A stretch of 64,000 nucleotides of DNA from Lysobacteraceae bacterium. Lineage in GTDB: Bacteria; Pseudomonadota; Gammaproteobacteria; Xanthomonadales; Xanthomonadaceae. This document shows positions 51,668 to 60,211 of this stretch, piece after piece. The position numbers and the translations under genes were made by a program. The stretch spans positions 248,001 through 312,000 of the forward strand of contig JAEUPQ010000026.1 of the NCBI GenBank assembly GCA_016789405.1, in the 5' to 3' direction. The notes under the pieces are model-generated. The model worked only from the letters and a program-made list of their open reading frames with translations, was not told the DNA's origin and made no database searches. The stretch's first letter is position 1. Every line of letters starts with the position of its first letter.

Positions 51668-53221
51668 ATGCCCGCTGTTGCCCGTCCCACGCCTGCGGCT
51701 CCGAAGCCGGTCGTCCTGATGATCCTGGACGGCTGGGGGTACCGCGAGGACCCGGCCGACAATGCCCTGGTCCTGGCCGATCTGCCCAACTGGCGCCGTC
51801 TCTGGGACGGTGCCCCGCGCACCCTGATCCACACCGAGGGCCGCCACGTCGGCTTGCCGGACGGGCAGATGGGCAATTCCGAGGTCGGGCACATGAATCT
51901 CGGTGCCGGGCGGATCGTCTACCAGGACCTGACCCGGATCGACGCCGCGATCGAGGACGGCAGCTTCTTCGCCAACGAGGCCCTCCGTGCCGCCTGCACC
52001 GCAGCGAAGGCCACCGGCGGCACGCTGCACGTGATGGGCCTGATGTCGCCCGGTGGCGTGCACAGCCACGAACAGCACATCTTCGCGATGCTCGACCTGG
52101 CCGCACGCGAAGGCGTGGCCCGCGTCGCGGTGCATGCCTTCCTCGACGGCCGCGACATGCCGCCGAAATCCGCCGAGCCGAGCCTGCGCGCGCTGCAGGC
52201 GAAGTGCGATGCGCTGGGCAATGCCCATGTCGCCAGCGTCGGCGGCCGTTACTTCGCGATGGACCGCGACAAGCGCTGGGACCGCATGCAGCGCGCCTGG
52301 GACGCCATCGTCGACGCGCGCGCCGAGCATCGTGCCGCCGACGCGCTGACCGCGCTCGTCGAGGCCTATGCACGCGGCGAGAACGACGAATTCGTCGCAC
52401 CCACCGTGATCGACGGCGCACGTCCGATGGCCGATGGCGATGCCGTGGTGTTCATGAATTTCCGCGCCGACCGCGCGCGACAGCTGACGGCCGCCTTCGT
52501 CGACCCGGGTTTCGACGGTTTCGAAGCGCGGCGTCCGGCGCTGTCGCGATTCGTCTGCCTGAGCGAGTACGACGCGAAGCTGCAGGCGTCCGTCGCCTAT
52601 CCGCCCGACGAACTGCGCAACACCCTGGGTGAAGTGCTGGCTGAGCGCGGCCTGACCCAGCTGCGCATCGCCGAGACCGAGAAGTACGCGCACGTCACCT
52701 TCTTCTTCAGCGGCGGTCGCGAAGACCTGTATCCGGGCGAAGAGCGCACCCTGGTGCCAAGCCCGAAAGTCGCGACCTACGACCTGCAGCCTGAAATGAG
52801 CTGCCCCGAAGTGACGGCGAAACTCGTCGACGCCATCGCTTCGGGCCGCATCGACGTGGCGATCTGCAACATCGCCAATCCCGACATGGTCGGACACACC
52901 GGAGACCTGCAGGCGGCGATCAAGGCGGCCGAAGCGGTGGACGTGGCGATCGGCGCCGTCGAGGCGGCGGTGCGTGCGGTGGGCGGCGCGCTGCTGATCA
53001 CCGCGGACCACGGCAACCTGGAAATGATGCGCGACCCCGACACCGGGCAACCGCATACCGCGCACACCGTCGGCCCGGTGCCCTTCGTCTACGTGGGTGG
53101 GCGCGAAGCCGGCCTGCGCGCGGGCGGTGCCTTGCGCGATGTGGCGCCGACGATCCTCGACCTGCTCGGGATCGACGCACCGGCGGACATGACCGGCCGC
53201 TCGCTGCTGGTCGCCGGCTGA
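51668..53221 (+). CDS. gpmI: 2,3-bisphosphoglycerate-independent phosphoglycerate mutase
   Basis: 517-residue manganese enzyme of glycolysis interconverting 3- and 2-phosphoglycerate. The alkaline-phosphatase-fold metal site shows MILDGWGYRED (Asp), the phosphoserine loop GQMGNSEVGHMNLGAGR, FLDGRDMPPKSA, FMNFRADRARQL, NPDMVGHTGD and ITADHGN. Start at 51668. It is followed 10 bases later by the envC homologue, the common gpmI-envC arrangement. Confidence 0.96.
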   Translation: MPAVARPTPAAPKPVVLMILDGWGYREDPADNALVLADLPNWRRLWDGAPRTLIHTEGRHVGLPDGQMGNSEVGHMNLGAGRIVYQDLTRIDAAIEDGSFFANEALRAACTAAKATGGTLHVMGLMSPGGVHSHEQHIFAMLDLAAREGVARVAVHAFLDGRDMPPKSAEPSLRALQAKCDALGNAHVASVGGRYFAMDRDKRWDRMQRAWDAIVDARAEHRAADALTALVEAYARGENDEFVAPTVIDGARPMADGDAVVFMNFRADRARQLTAAFVDPGFDGFEARRPALSRFVCLSEYDAKLQASVAYPPDELRNTLGEVLAERGLTQLRIAETEKYAHVTFFFSGGREDLYPGEERTLVPSPKVATYDLQPEMSCPEVTAKLVDAIASGRIDVAICNIANPDMVGHTGDLQAAIKAAEAVDVAIGAVEAAVRAVGGALLITADHGNLEMMRDPDTGQPHTAHTVGPVPFVYVGGREAGLRAGGALRDVAPTILDLLGIDAPADMTGRSLLVAG

Positions 53222-53231
53222 CGGACGCCGG

Positions 53232-54470
53232 ATGAGGCCGTTCGCATCCCGTTGCTTCATCGCCGCGCTGCTGCTCGCGCTTGCTGCGCCCCTGGCTGCG
53301 CGGCAGTCCGGGCCGGAGGCCCAGCGCCAGCTCGACAAGGTGCGGCGCGAGCTCCAGGAGGTCGCCGCCGAGCGTCGCCGCCTGGAAGGCCAGCGCGGCG
53401 CCGCGAGCAGGGAATTGCGAGCCGTCGACGAGCGCGTCGCCAGCTCCAGCCGCGCCTTGCACGATGCCGAAGCGCAGCTCGCGCGTGAACAGGCGGCTTA
53501 CGAGCAACTGCTCAAGCGACGCGAAGACCTGCGCAGCCAGCATTCGGCGCAACGCCGGGAACTGGCCACGCTGCTGCGCGCAGCCTATGCGCAGGGCGGG
53601 CATGCGCCGCTGAAACTCGCGTTGGCGCAGGACCGCGTCGCCGACAGCCAGCGGCAGCTGGCCTATTACGGTTACCTGCAGCGCCAGCGCGTGCAGCGTG
53701 CAGCGGCATTGACCGCGGAATTGCAGGAGCTCGATCGCGTCGAAGCGCAGATCCTCGAGCGGCGCAGCGCGCTGGATGCCGCGCGTGCGCAGCAGCGGGT
53801 GCAACTGGCGAATCTCGGTCGAGATCGCAAGGCGCGCGAGGTCACGCTCACCGAGCTCGAACAGCGTTACCAGGATCGCCGCGTGCGCGAGCAGGCGCTG
53901 GGCAGCGATGCAAAGGCGTTGCAGTCGGTGGTTGCGCGTTTGCGCGCCGCCGCCGCGAAGGCGGCGGCCGAGCGCTTGGCCGCGGAGCGCGCGGCGAAGG
54001 CGCGCGAGGCCGCAAGCGCGAAGCAGGGCACGCGCACCGCGGCCGACCGCAAGCCGCCGCGCCAGATCGCCAGCGCGGCGCCGGTGCGTGTCGGCGGTGC
54101 GGGTTGGCCACTGTCGGGAAGCCTGCTTGCGGGATATGGCGGACGCATGCCCGACGGTCGCGCGAGCCATGGACTGCTGATTTCTGCAGGTCTCGGCAGT
54201 CCCGTGCGCGCGGTCGCCGATGGCAGCGTGGTCTTCGCGGAATGGATGACCGGCTACGGACTGATCCTGATCGTCGACCACGGCAATGGCTACCTCAGCC
54301 TGTACGCGCACAACGAATCCCTGCTCAAGGACGTGGGCGCGGTGGTGAAGCGCGGTGATGCTGTCGCACGCGTCGGCAATTCGGGTGGGCTGTCGCAGCC
54401 GGCCCTGTACTTCGAACTGCGTCGCAATGGCCAGCCGGTGGATCCGGCGGTGTGGATCGGGCGCCGGTGA
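53232..54470 (+). CDS. envC: EnvC-like murein hydrolase activator (degenerate M23)
   Basis: 412 residues: signal peptide (cut near LAARQ), a long coiled coil (about 26-260; EAQRQLDKVRRELQEVAAERRRLEG), then an M23/LytM domain (about 285-408). The zinc-binding positions are lost: the usual HxGxD reads SHGLLISA and the usual HLHFE reads PALYFELR. Such catalytically dead LytM proteins activate amidases (AmiA/B) at the division site through FtsEX. The neighbour gpmI supports the assignment. Confidence 0.9.
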   Translation: MRPFASRCFIAALLLALAAPLAARQSGPEAQRQLDKVRRELQEVAAERRRLEGQRGAASRELRAVDERVASSSRALHDAEAQLAREQAAYEQLLKRREDLRSQHSAQRRELATLLRAAYAQGGHAPLKLALAQDRVADSQRQLAYYGYLQRQRVQRAAALTAELQELDRVEAQILERRSALDAARAQQRVQLANLGRDRKAREVTLTELEQRYQDRRVREQALGSDAKALQSVVARLRAAAAKAAAERLAAERAAKAREAASAKQGTRTAADRKPPRQIASAAPVRVGGAGWPLSGSLLAGYGGRMPDGRASHGLLISAGLGSPVRAVADGSVVFAEWMTGYGLILIVDHGNGYLSLYAHNESLLKDVGAVVKRGDAVARVGNSGGLSQPALYFELRRNGQPVDPAVWIGRR

Positions 54471-54739
54471 TGGCTGGGGGCAACTGCCCCCGGGTTTCCC
54501 ACGAAGCATGCCGCAGGCATTGGCGGCCGTGATTGGCGCCGAGGGCGGCAGCCGCATGGTCCGGGAAGCTGCCCGGGAGCGTGTCGAGCATCCGCGCAAG
54601 CGGATATCGAGCGCAAGCAGATATTGACTGGTTCGCTGAAAATCCTGATTGCAATAGCGATTTTCGATGATTGCTCGCCGTGCGCAAGATCACAGCATCC
54701 ATTATCTTCGTGCAACGCATCACTGTCAGAACTGACATG

Positions 54740-54769
54740 TTGTGATGAATTCGTGACGCGCGCTTAGAT
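54740..54769 (+). promoter_or_regulatory. Candidate promoter of the GTPase/roadblock module
   Basis: TTGTGA (54740-54745) and TTAGAT (54764-54769) are 18 bases apart in the 494-base gap between envC and the next gene (54471-54964). The surrounding 100 bases are AT-richer than the neighbours. No gene or RNA was recognised in the rest of the gap. Confidence 0.5.
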
Positions 54770-54964
54770 AGAACCCAGCCATCGTTCGCGCTGGCCCGTT
54801 CGGGCCTTCGCGGTCCGCGATGGGCAGGGGCACCCGGGCGAATCTTCGCGCGGCGAGTCGCGGACGAGGCACCGGTCGCGCATGCGACACCGCAGTCTCG
54901 CGTCCATTCATGGCCGCGCTGCTGCGTTGCGTCCGGTAAGGCCGGCAGAGGTCAGGAGGCTCGA

Positions 54965-56218
54965 ATGGGACGTCGGGAAAGGACGGTCACCGCGATGGGC
55001 TTGCCCGCAAGGGAGGAAGCCGAACTCAGGCGCCTGCTGGACGTGGTCACCGATCAGACCCTCGCGCACTGGAGCTTCCTGGAGGCCATCGATGCCGATG
55101 TCGCCTTCTGCGAGCCGCGCTCGGCCCTTGCACGCGTCTACCTGCACCATCGCAACGCGCCGGGTGTTCCGGTATGCATCGCGCTCGGCGGCGGCAGCGA
55201 TGACCTGCCCTGGCCGTATCGCGTCGCGCTGCCGCTGGATGCGCAGCGACTCCAGGACGTGCTCGACCTCATCGAGGTCGCCGATGCGCAACAGCCGTCT
55301 GCGACGAACCTTGCCGAGGCCCGGGAGGCTGAGGCGCGCGACGACATGGGGCGCGATGCGGACGGTGTGGTCGAACCGGTCGATGCCATCGCGGCCATCG
55401 CTGCCGTCAATTCCCATGCCGAAGGCACGGGACACGCAGGGCCAGGGCAGATCCTCGACGGCATGACGTTCGATCCACCGCCGGTTGCCGGCAGCGTGCT
55501 GTCGGCGCCAGGGGGGGCTGGATCAGGCGCGCCGGACGTGCTCCTGATCGATCCGGCCCCGCCCGAAAGATTGGCGATGGATATCGACCGCGGTGAAGTG
55601 GTCGACTTCGGGCGCGACTTCCTCGATGCGGTCTGCGCCGTGCAGGTCCGGATGCACGGTGAGCCTGACGGTGGCGTGTGGCGTTTCGAATGGGGGAGTC
55701 GTGCGTTCGACGTGTTCTTCCCCGAACGTGCGTATCGCTACGACGGCGATGCCAGTACCGAGATGCTCATGGCGATGGGATTGAGCCAGCCGGTGGGCCC
55801 GGCGCGACACCTGGGCCCGGCGGAAGCGGTCAGTGCTCGTCATGTGGGCCACCAGAAGCCGCTGGATCCCTTGCTGTGGCGCATCGGCTTGAACATGCCG
55901 CCGCGCGGCACGCTGCCCTGGGCGCGAGACGATGTGCGGGTAAGGCTGCGGCGCTGGCCGGATTTCGGTCACCTCGGCGCGCATCGCCCGCATTTCGCGA
56001 TCGCGGCGCACATGGGGCGTGCGGCGTGGGCCGCGGAGGATCTCGCACGTGCCAGTGGGCAGGATCCTGCCGACGTCCGCGCTTTCCTCAACGCCTGCGG
56101 CCTGTGCGGTCTGCTCGACATCCAACCCGGTGCGGCTCCCGCGCCACCGCCGGAGCCTCCTCGTCGGGTGTCGGGCCTGTTCCAGCGCCTGCGCGACGCG
56201 CTTGGCATCGGCGCCTGA
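54965..56218 (+). CDS. Unrecognised protein of the GTPase/roadblock module
   Basis: 417 residues, cytoplasmic, with AGGAGG six bases before the ATG. An N-terminal domain (about 15-105) is followed by an acidic low-complexity linker (about 110-195), a second domain (about 200-300; VWRFEWGSRAFDVFFPERAYRYDGDAS), and a C-terminal part ending in a helical, winged-helix-like stretch (DLARASGQDPADVRAFLNACGLCGLLD) and RRVSGLFQRLRDALG. I do not recognise any domain. It is first of four closely spaced genes, so it likely acts with the GTPase as effector, regulator or scaffold. Confidence 0.7.
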   Translation: MGRRERTVTAMGLPAREEAELRRLLDVVTDQTLAHWSFLEAIDADVAFCEPRSALARVYLHHRNAPGVPVCIALGGGSDDLPWPYRVALPLDAQRLQDVLDLIEVADAQQPSATNLAEAREAEARDDMGRDADGVVEPVDAIAAIAAVNSHAEGTGHAGPGQILDGMTFDPPPVAGSVLSAPGGAGSGAPDVLLIDPAPPERLAMDIDRGEVVDFGRDFLDAVCAVQVRMHGEPDGGVWRFEWGSRAFDVFFPERAYRYDGDASTEMLMAMGLSQPVGPARHLGPAEAVSARHVGHQKPLDPLLWRIGLNMPPRGTLPWARDDVRVRLRRWPDFGHLGAHRPHFAIAAHMGRAAWAAEDLARASGQDPADVRAFLNACGLCGLLDIQPGAAPAPPPEPPRRVSGLFQRLRDALGIGA

Positions 56219-56235
56219 TCATGGAGACAGACCGG

Positions 56236-56802
56236 ATGGGCCAACCGCGCGAATACAAGCTCCTCTTCACCGGCAGCATGGGCGCGGGCAAGACGACCGC
56301 CATCGCCGCGATCAGCCAGATCACGCCCGTGCGCACCGATGTCGCCAACACCGATGTCGATACCTTCGACAAGGCGACCACGACCGCAGCGCTGGATTAC
56401 GGCGAACTCACCCTCGAGGGCGGCGATCGCCTCCGGCTCTACGGCACGCCGGGCCAGGCCCGCTTCGACTTCATGTGGAAGATCCTTGGGCGCGGCGCGC
56501 TGGGCGTGGTGGTGCTGGTGGACAACAGCCGGCCTGACCCGCTGGAGGACCTGCGCACCTACCTGGGTGCGTTCGCGGAAGTGGCGCGCGGCGCGCGCGC
56601 GGTGGTCGGCATCGGACGCGCTGAAACGCATCCTTCCCCGGATATCGCGCAGTTCCATGACGTGGCGGAATCGCTGGGACTGCAGGTGCCGATCCTTTCG
56701 GTCGACGTGCGCCGTCGCGAGGACGTGCTGTTGCTGCTCGACATCCTCTTCCACCAGGTCGAGGCCCAGGCGCCGGCGTTCGAGGACATCCAGGGGGAGT
56801 GA
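56236..56802 (+). CDS. Small GTPase of the MglA/conservon type
   Basis: 188 residues. P-loop GSMGAGKTT (13-21), switch II as YGTPGQARFDFMWK (69-82), in the GTPGQ form typical of prokaryotic Ras-like GTPases found with roadblock proteins rather than DTAGQ. The base-specificity NKxD is replaced by VGIGRAE (124-130). The start at 56236 has GGAG nine bases upstream; an ATG five codons earlier does not. Its partners here are two roadblock proteins, as in the MglA-MglB polarity switch and actinobacterial conservons. Confidence 0.87.
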   Translation: MGQPREYKLLFTGSMGAGKTTAIAAISQITPVRTDVANTDVDTFDKATTTAALDYGELTLEGGDRLRLYGTPGQARFDFMWKILGRGALGVVVLVDNSRPDPLEDLRTYLGAFAEVARGARAVVGIGRAETHPSPDIAQFHDVAESLGLQVPILSVDVRRREDVLLLLDILFHQVEAQAPAFEDIQGE

Positions 56803-56803
56803 C

Positions 56804-57217
56804 ATGAGCGAGACGATAAGCGTGCTCGGACGCACCGAGCGTGCGATGTGCCAGAAGCATGTCGAGCAACTGCTGTCCACCGTTCCCGGCGTGGTCGGGG
56901 TGCTGGTGTGCAGCGTGGACGGATTCGAGGTGGCGTCGCGGCTGCGTCCCCCGCTGACGGCAGAACGCATGTCGGCGATGACCAGCTCGCAGCTCGCGCT
57001 CGGCGAAGCCCTGTGCAACGAGACCGGTTCGGGCACGTGCCTGAACGTGGTGATCGAGGCCGAAGCCGGTCGACTGCTCATGCTCAGCGTGCCGGCCCGC
57101 CGTCGTCGCATGTTGCTGACCGTGCTGTGCGAGCAGAACAGCGTACTGGGATCGGTGCTGTGGGCAGCGCGTGCCTGCGCGCAGGACATCGGTCGACGTC
57201 TCGACGACCGGCTCTGA
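56804..57217 (+). CDS. Roadblock/LC7-domain protein 1
   Basis: 137 residues with the roadblock fold: VEQLLSTVPGVVGVLVCSVDGFEVASRL at the start, then a helix (MSAMTSSQLALGEALCNE) and a beta hairpin (LNVVIEAEAGRLLMLSVPA). In MglB and relatives such domains dimerise and act as GTPase-activating or scaffold factors. It starts two bases after the GTPase stop. Confidence 0.87.
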   Translation: MSETISVLGRTERAMCQKHVEQLLSTVPGVVGVLVCSVDGFEVASRLRPPLTAERMSAMTSSQLALGEALCNETGSGTCLNVVIEAEAGRLLMLSVPARRRRMLLTVLCEQNSVLGSVLWAARACAQDIGRRLDDRL

Positions 57218-57276
57218 AACCGATCGCCTGCGGAAGGCGGTCGCGCGCGGTATCCAATCACCGAGGAGAAGGGGAC

Positions 57277-57636
57277 ATGGCAGGCCTGAAAGAATCGATG
57301 GCGGACGTGCTGGCGGTCGACGGCGCGATAGCGGTCGCGATCGTCGACAGCAACAGCGGGATGATGCTGGGCTCGGCGGGCGCCGGCGTGGATCTGGATG
57401 TGGCCTCGGCGGGCAACACCGAGGTGGTCCGCGCCAAGATGAAGACGATGAAGGCGCTGAAGCTGAACGACGAGATCGAGGACATCCTCATTTCGCTGGG
57501 GCGCCAGTACCACATCATCCGCCCGGTCGCGAGCAAGCCAGGCCTGTTCTTCTACGTGGTGCTCGACCGCAGCAAGGCCAACCTCGCCATGGCCCGGCGC
57601 AAGGTGCTCGACGCCGAGAACGGTCTGGTAATCTGA
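57277..57636 (+). CDS. Roadblock/LC7-domain protein 2
   Basis: 119 residues with the roadblock pattern LKESMADVLAVDGAIAVAIVDSNSGMMLGSAGAG, a helix and a two-strand end (YHIIRPVASKPGLFFYVVLDRS). It is distinct in sequence from roadblock 1, so the module probably forms a heteromeric platform. GAGG and AAGGGG precede the ATG. Last gene of the module. Confidence 0.85.
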   Translation: MAGLKESMADVLAVDGAIAVAIVDSNSGMMLGSAGAGVDLDVASAGNTEVVRAKMKTMKALKLNDEIEDILISLGRQYHIIRPVASKPGLFFYVVLDRSKANLAMARRKVLDAENGLVI

Positions 57637-57763
57637 ACCGTCGAAGGAGGCGTCGCGCGGTACGAGCGTGCTGTCCGAACTTGCGGCCTTCGATCCGGGT
57701 CTGACCCGGCGCGGGTCCGGCGTCGCCGGGCCCGCCAGATCGATTCACCCAGCCGGAGCCCGC

Positions 57764-59116
57764 ATGTCATCAGCCCCCCCCGCGATCCTGTCCCGCCACC
57801 GCACTGCCGTCGCCCGATGCCTGTGGCTGGCCGCATTGCTGGCGACGAGCGTGGGCGTCCATGCGCAGGATCCGACGCCTGCAGGCGGCTCGAAGGCGAC
57901 CGACGGCAAGGCCGATGGCGCGAAGCCCGAGAGCCAGGTGCCCCTCGAGGAGATCCGCCGCTACGTCACGGTCTACAACACGGTCAAGCAGGCGTACGTC
58001 GAGCCGGTGGACGATCGCAAGCTGATGCAGTCGGCGATCCGAGGCCTGCTGCTCGACCTCGATCCGCACAGTGCGTATCTCGTCCGCAGCGACGCACAGT
58101 CGCTCGAGGAGGACAGCAGCGGCGCCTATGACGGCATCGGCGTCGATGTGCAGGTGCAGCCTGATGGCACCATCCTGGTGATCGCGCCGATCGACGACAC
58201 CCCGGCCGCGCGCGCAGGCGTCAGGCCCGGAGACCTGATCATCGCCGTCGACGGCAAGCCGCTCACGCCGGAATCGCTCGGTGACAATCCGCTGCGCGGC
58301 GAGCCCGGCAGCAGCACCGTGCTGACCGTGCAGCGCGAAGGCCAGGCCAAGCCGCTCGACATCACCGTCAAACGCGAGACCATCCGCATCAGCAGCGTGC
58401 GCGGTCGCATGCTCGAACCGGGCTACGGCTACGTCCGCATCAGTGCATTCCAGGCCGATACCGCCAACGACTTCGTCCGCCAGGTCGACGAGCTGTCCGC
58501 GCAGGCCGGTGCCGACAAGCGACTCCGAGGCCTTGTGCTGGACCTGCGCAGCAATCCCGGCGGCCTGCTCACCGCGGCGGTGCAGATCGCTGACGAACTG
58601 CTGGACAAGGGCGGCATCGTCAGCACGCGTGGCCGCAACCCGGTCGCCGACACGGTGTTCAATGCCACCGCCGGCGATCGCCTGCGCGGCGCCCCGGTGG
58701 TCGTGCTGGTCGACGCAGGATCCGCCAGCGCCTCCGAAGTGCTGGCTGCCGCGCTTCGCGACAACGGCCGCGCCCGCGTCGTCGGCAGTCGCACCTTCGG
58801 CAAGGGATCGGTGCAGACCGTGCTGCCGCTGGACAACGGCGACGCCGTCAAGCTCACGACCGCGCGGTATTTCACGCCCAGCGGTCGCTCGATCCAGGCA
58901 CGCGGCATCGAGCCCGACGTGGTGATCAAGCCCGAAGGCGCGCGCAGTGCAGGCAACTATTCGGAATCGGCGCTGCCGGGTCACCTGCGCGGCGACCAGG
59001 AAACCGCAGGGCAGGGCGTGGGCGACGTCCTCGATGGCGACGGACCGATCACCGCCGCACTGGCAGTGCTGAAGACCGTGGGCGACAAGCCGCTCGCGTC
59101 GAGCGCGAAACCCTGA
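57764..59116 (+). CDS. S41-family C-terminal processing peptidase
   Basis: 450-residue periplasmic serine protease. A signal peptide (cut near VHAQD, about residue 34) is followed by an N-terminal helical region, a PDZ domain (GIGVDVQVQPDG ... AGVRPGDLIIAVDG) and the catalytic core with GSASASE (nucleophile Ser) and FGKGSVQT (general-base Lys). The family cuts C-termini of exported proteins. It completes the gpmI-envC-ctpA set, split here by the four-gene module. Confidence 0.93.
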   Translation: MSSAPPAILSRHRTAVARCLWLAALLATSVGVHAQDPTPAGGSKATDGKADGAKPESQVPLEEIRRYVTVYNTVKQAYVEPVDDRKLMQSAIRGLLLDLDPHSAYLVRSDAQSLEEDSSGAYDGIGVDVQVQPDGTILVIAPIDDTPAARAGVRPGDLIIAVDGKPLTPESLGDNPLRGEPGSSTVLTVQREGQAKPLDITVKRETIRISSVRGRMLEPGYGYVRISAFQADTANDFVRQVDELSAQAGADKRLRGLVLDLRSNPGGLLTAAVQIADELLDKGGIVSTRGRNPVADTVFNATAGDRLRGAPVVVLVDAGSASASEVLAAALRDNGRARVVGSRTFGKGSVQTVLPLDNGDAVKLTTARYFTPSGRSIQARGIEPDVVIKPEGARSAGNYSESALPGHLRGDQETAGQGVGDVLDGDGPITAALAVLKTVGDKPLASSAKP

Positions 59117-59307
59117 TCGAATCGCGAGGTTCGAGATGTGCGCCGCTTCGCATCGGACACGCGACGCGTGCCCTGTCGTTGCCGCATGGGCCGCAAGTCA
59201 TGCGTGACTTTCGACCCGATGACCATCGGCCTGCGCGACGACAGGATGCGTTCATCTAGCATCCGCCGGTCGGCCTGCATGTCGCGGGCCCAGGGATCGG
59301 GGGTTAC

Positions 59308-60201
59308 ATGCTGTCCATTCGCGAACTGAGCAAGACCTACGCCAACGGCGTGCGTGCGCTCGACAACGTCACGCTGGATATTCCGCGCGGGATGTTCGGC
59401 CTGCTCGGCCCGAATGGCGCCGGCAAGTCTTCCCTGATGCGCACGCTGGCGACCTTGCAGGAAGCCGACAGCGGCAGCGTCACGTTCGACGATGGCAAGG
59501 GCGGCAGCATCGACGTGCTGCGCGACAAGGACGCCGTGCGTCGCCAGCTCGGCTACCTCCCGCAGGATTTCGGCGTGTATCCGAAGGTCAGCGCGCTCGA
59601 CCTGCTCGAACACTTCGCCGTGCTGAAGGGACTCGTGGATCGCAAGCAGCGGCGCGAAGTCGTCGACGGCCTGCTGCAGCAGGTGAACCTGTGGGACGCG
59701 CGCAAGCGACATCTCGGTGGATTCTCCGGCGGCATGCGGCAGCGCTTCGGCATCGCGCAGGCATTGCTCGGCAATCCTCGCCTTGTGATCGTCGACGAAC
59801 CCACGGCCGGCCTGGATCCGGAAGAACGCAACCGCTTCCTCAACCTGCTCGCCGAGATCGGAGAGAACGTTGCGGTGATCCTGTCCACGCACATCGTGGA
59901 GGACGTGACCGACCTGTGCCCGAACATGGCGATCATGAACAAGGGCAAGGTGCTGCTGACCGGCAAGCCCGCGGACGCCATCGACGCGCTCGAGGGACGC
60001 GTCTGGCGAAAGGTGGTCGCAAAGGATGCGCTCCCTCACTACGAAGAGAAATTCACGCTGCTGTCGACGAGGCTCGTCGGTGGCCAGCCCGTGATCCACA
60101 TCCACAGCGACTTCCCGCCGGGCGACGGCTTCGAGCGCGTGGCCCCGGATCTTGAAGACGTGTACTTCCAGCGTCTGCGCCAGCACGCCAAGGCCGCCTG
60201 A
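59308..60201 (+). CDS. ABC transporter ATP-binding protein
   Basis: 297 residues. Walker A GPNGAGKSS, Q-loop LGYLPQDFG, signature LGGFSGGMRQR, Walker B RLVIVDEPTAGLDP and the H-loop in ILSTHIVED are all intact. It belongs to the export-type family paired with large permeases that also carry an M1 peptidase. The permease gene starts 10 bases after its stop. Confidence 0.93.
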   Translation: MLSIRELSKTYANGVRALDNVTLDIPRGMFGLLGPNGAGKSSLMRTLATLQEADSGSVTFDDGKGGSIDVLRDKDAVRRQLGYLPQDFGVYPKVSALDLLEHFAVLKGLVDRKQRREVVDGLLQQVNLWDARKRHLGGFSGGMRQRFGIAQALLGNPRLVIVDEPTAGLDPEERNRFLNLLAEIGENVAVILSTHIVEDVTDLCPNMAIMNKGKVLLTGKPADAIDALEGRVWRKVVAKDALPHYEEKFTLLSTRLVGGQPVIHIHSDFPPGDGFERVAPDLEDVYFQRLRQHAKAA

Positions 60202-60211
60202 GGAGTCCGCC

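Noticed and set aside
53232..54470. Active M23 endopeptidase
   Set aside because: Both zinc-binding motifs are replaced (SHGLLISA, PALYFELR), so it is an activator-type LytM protein.
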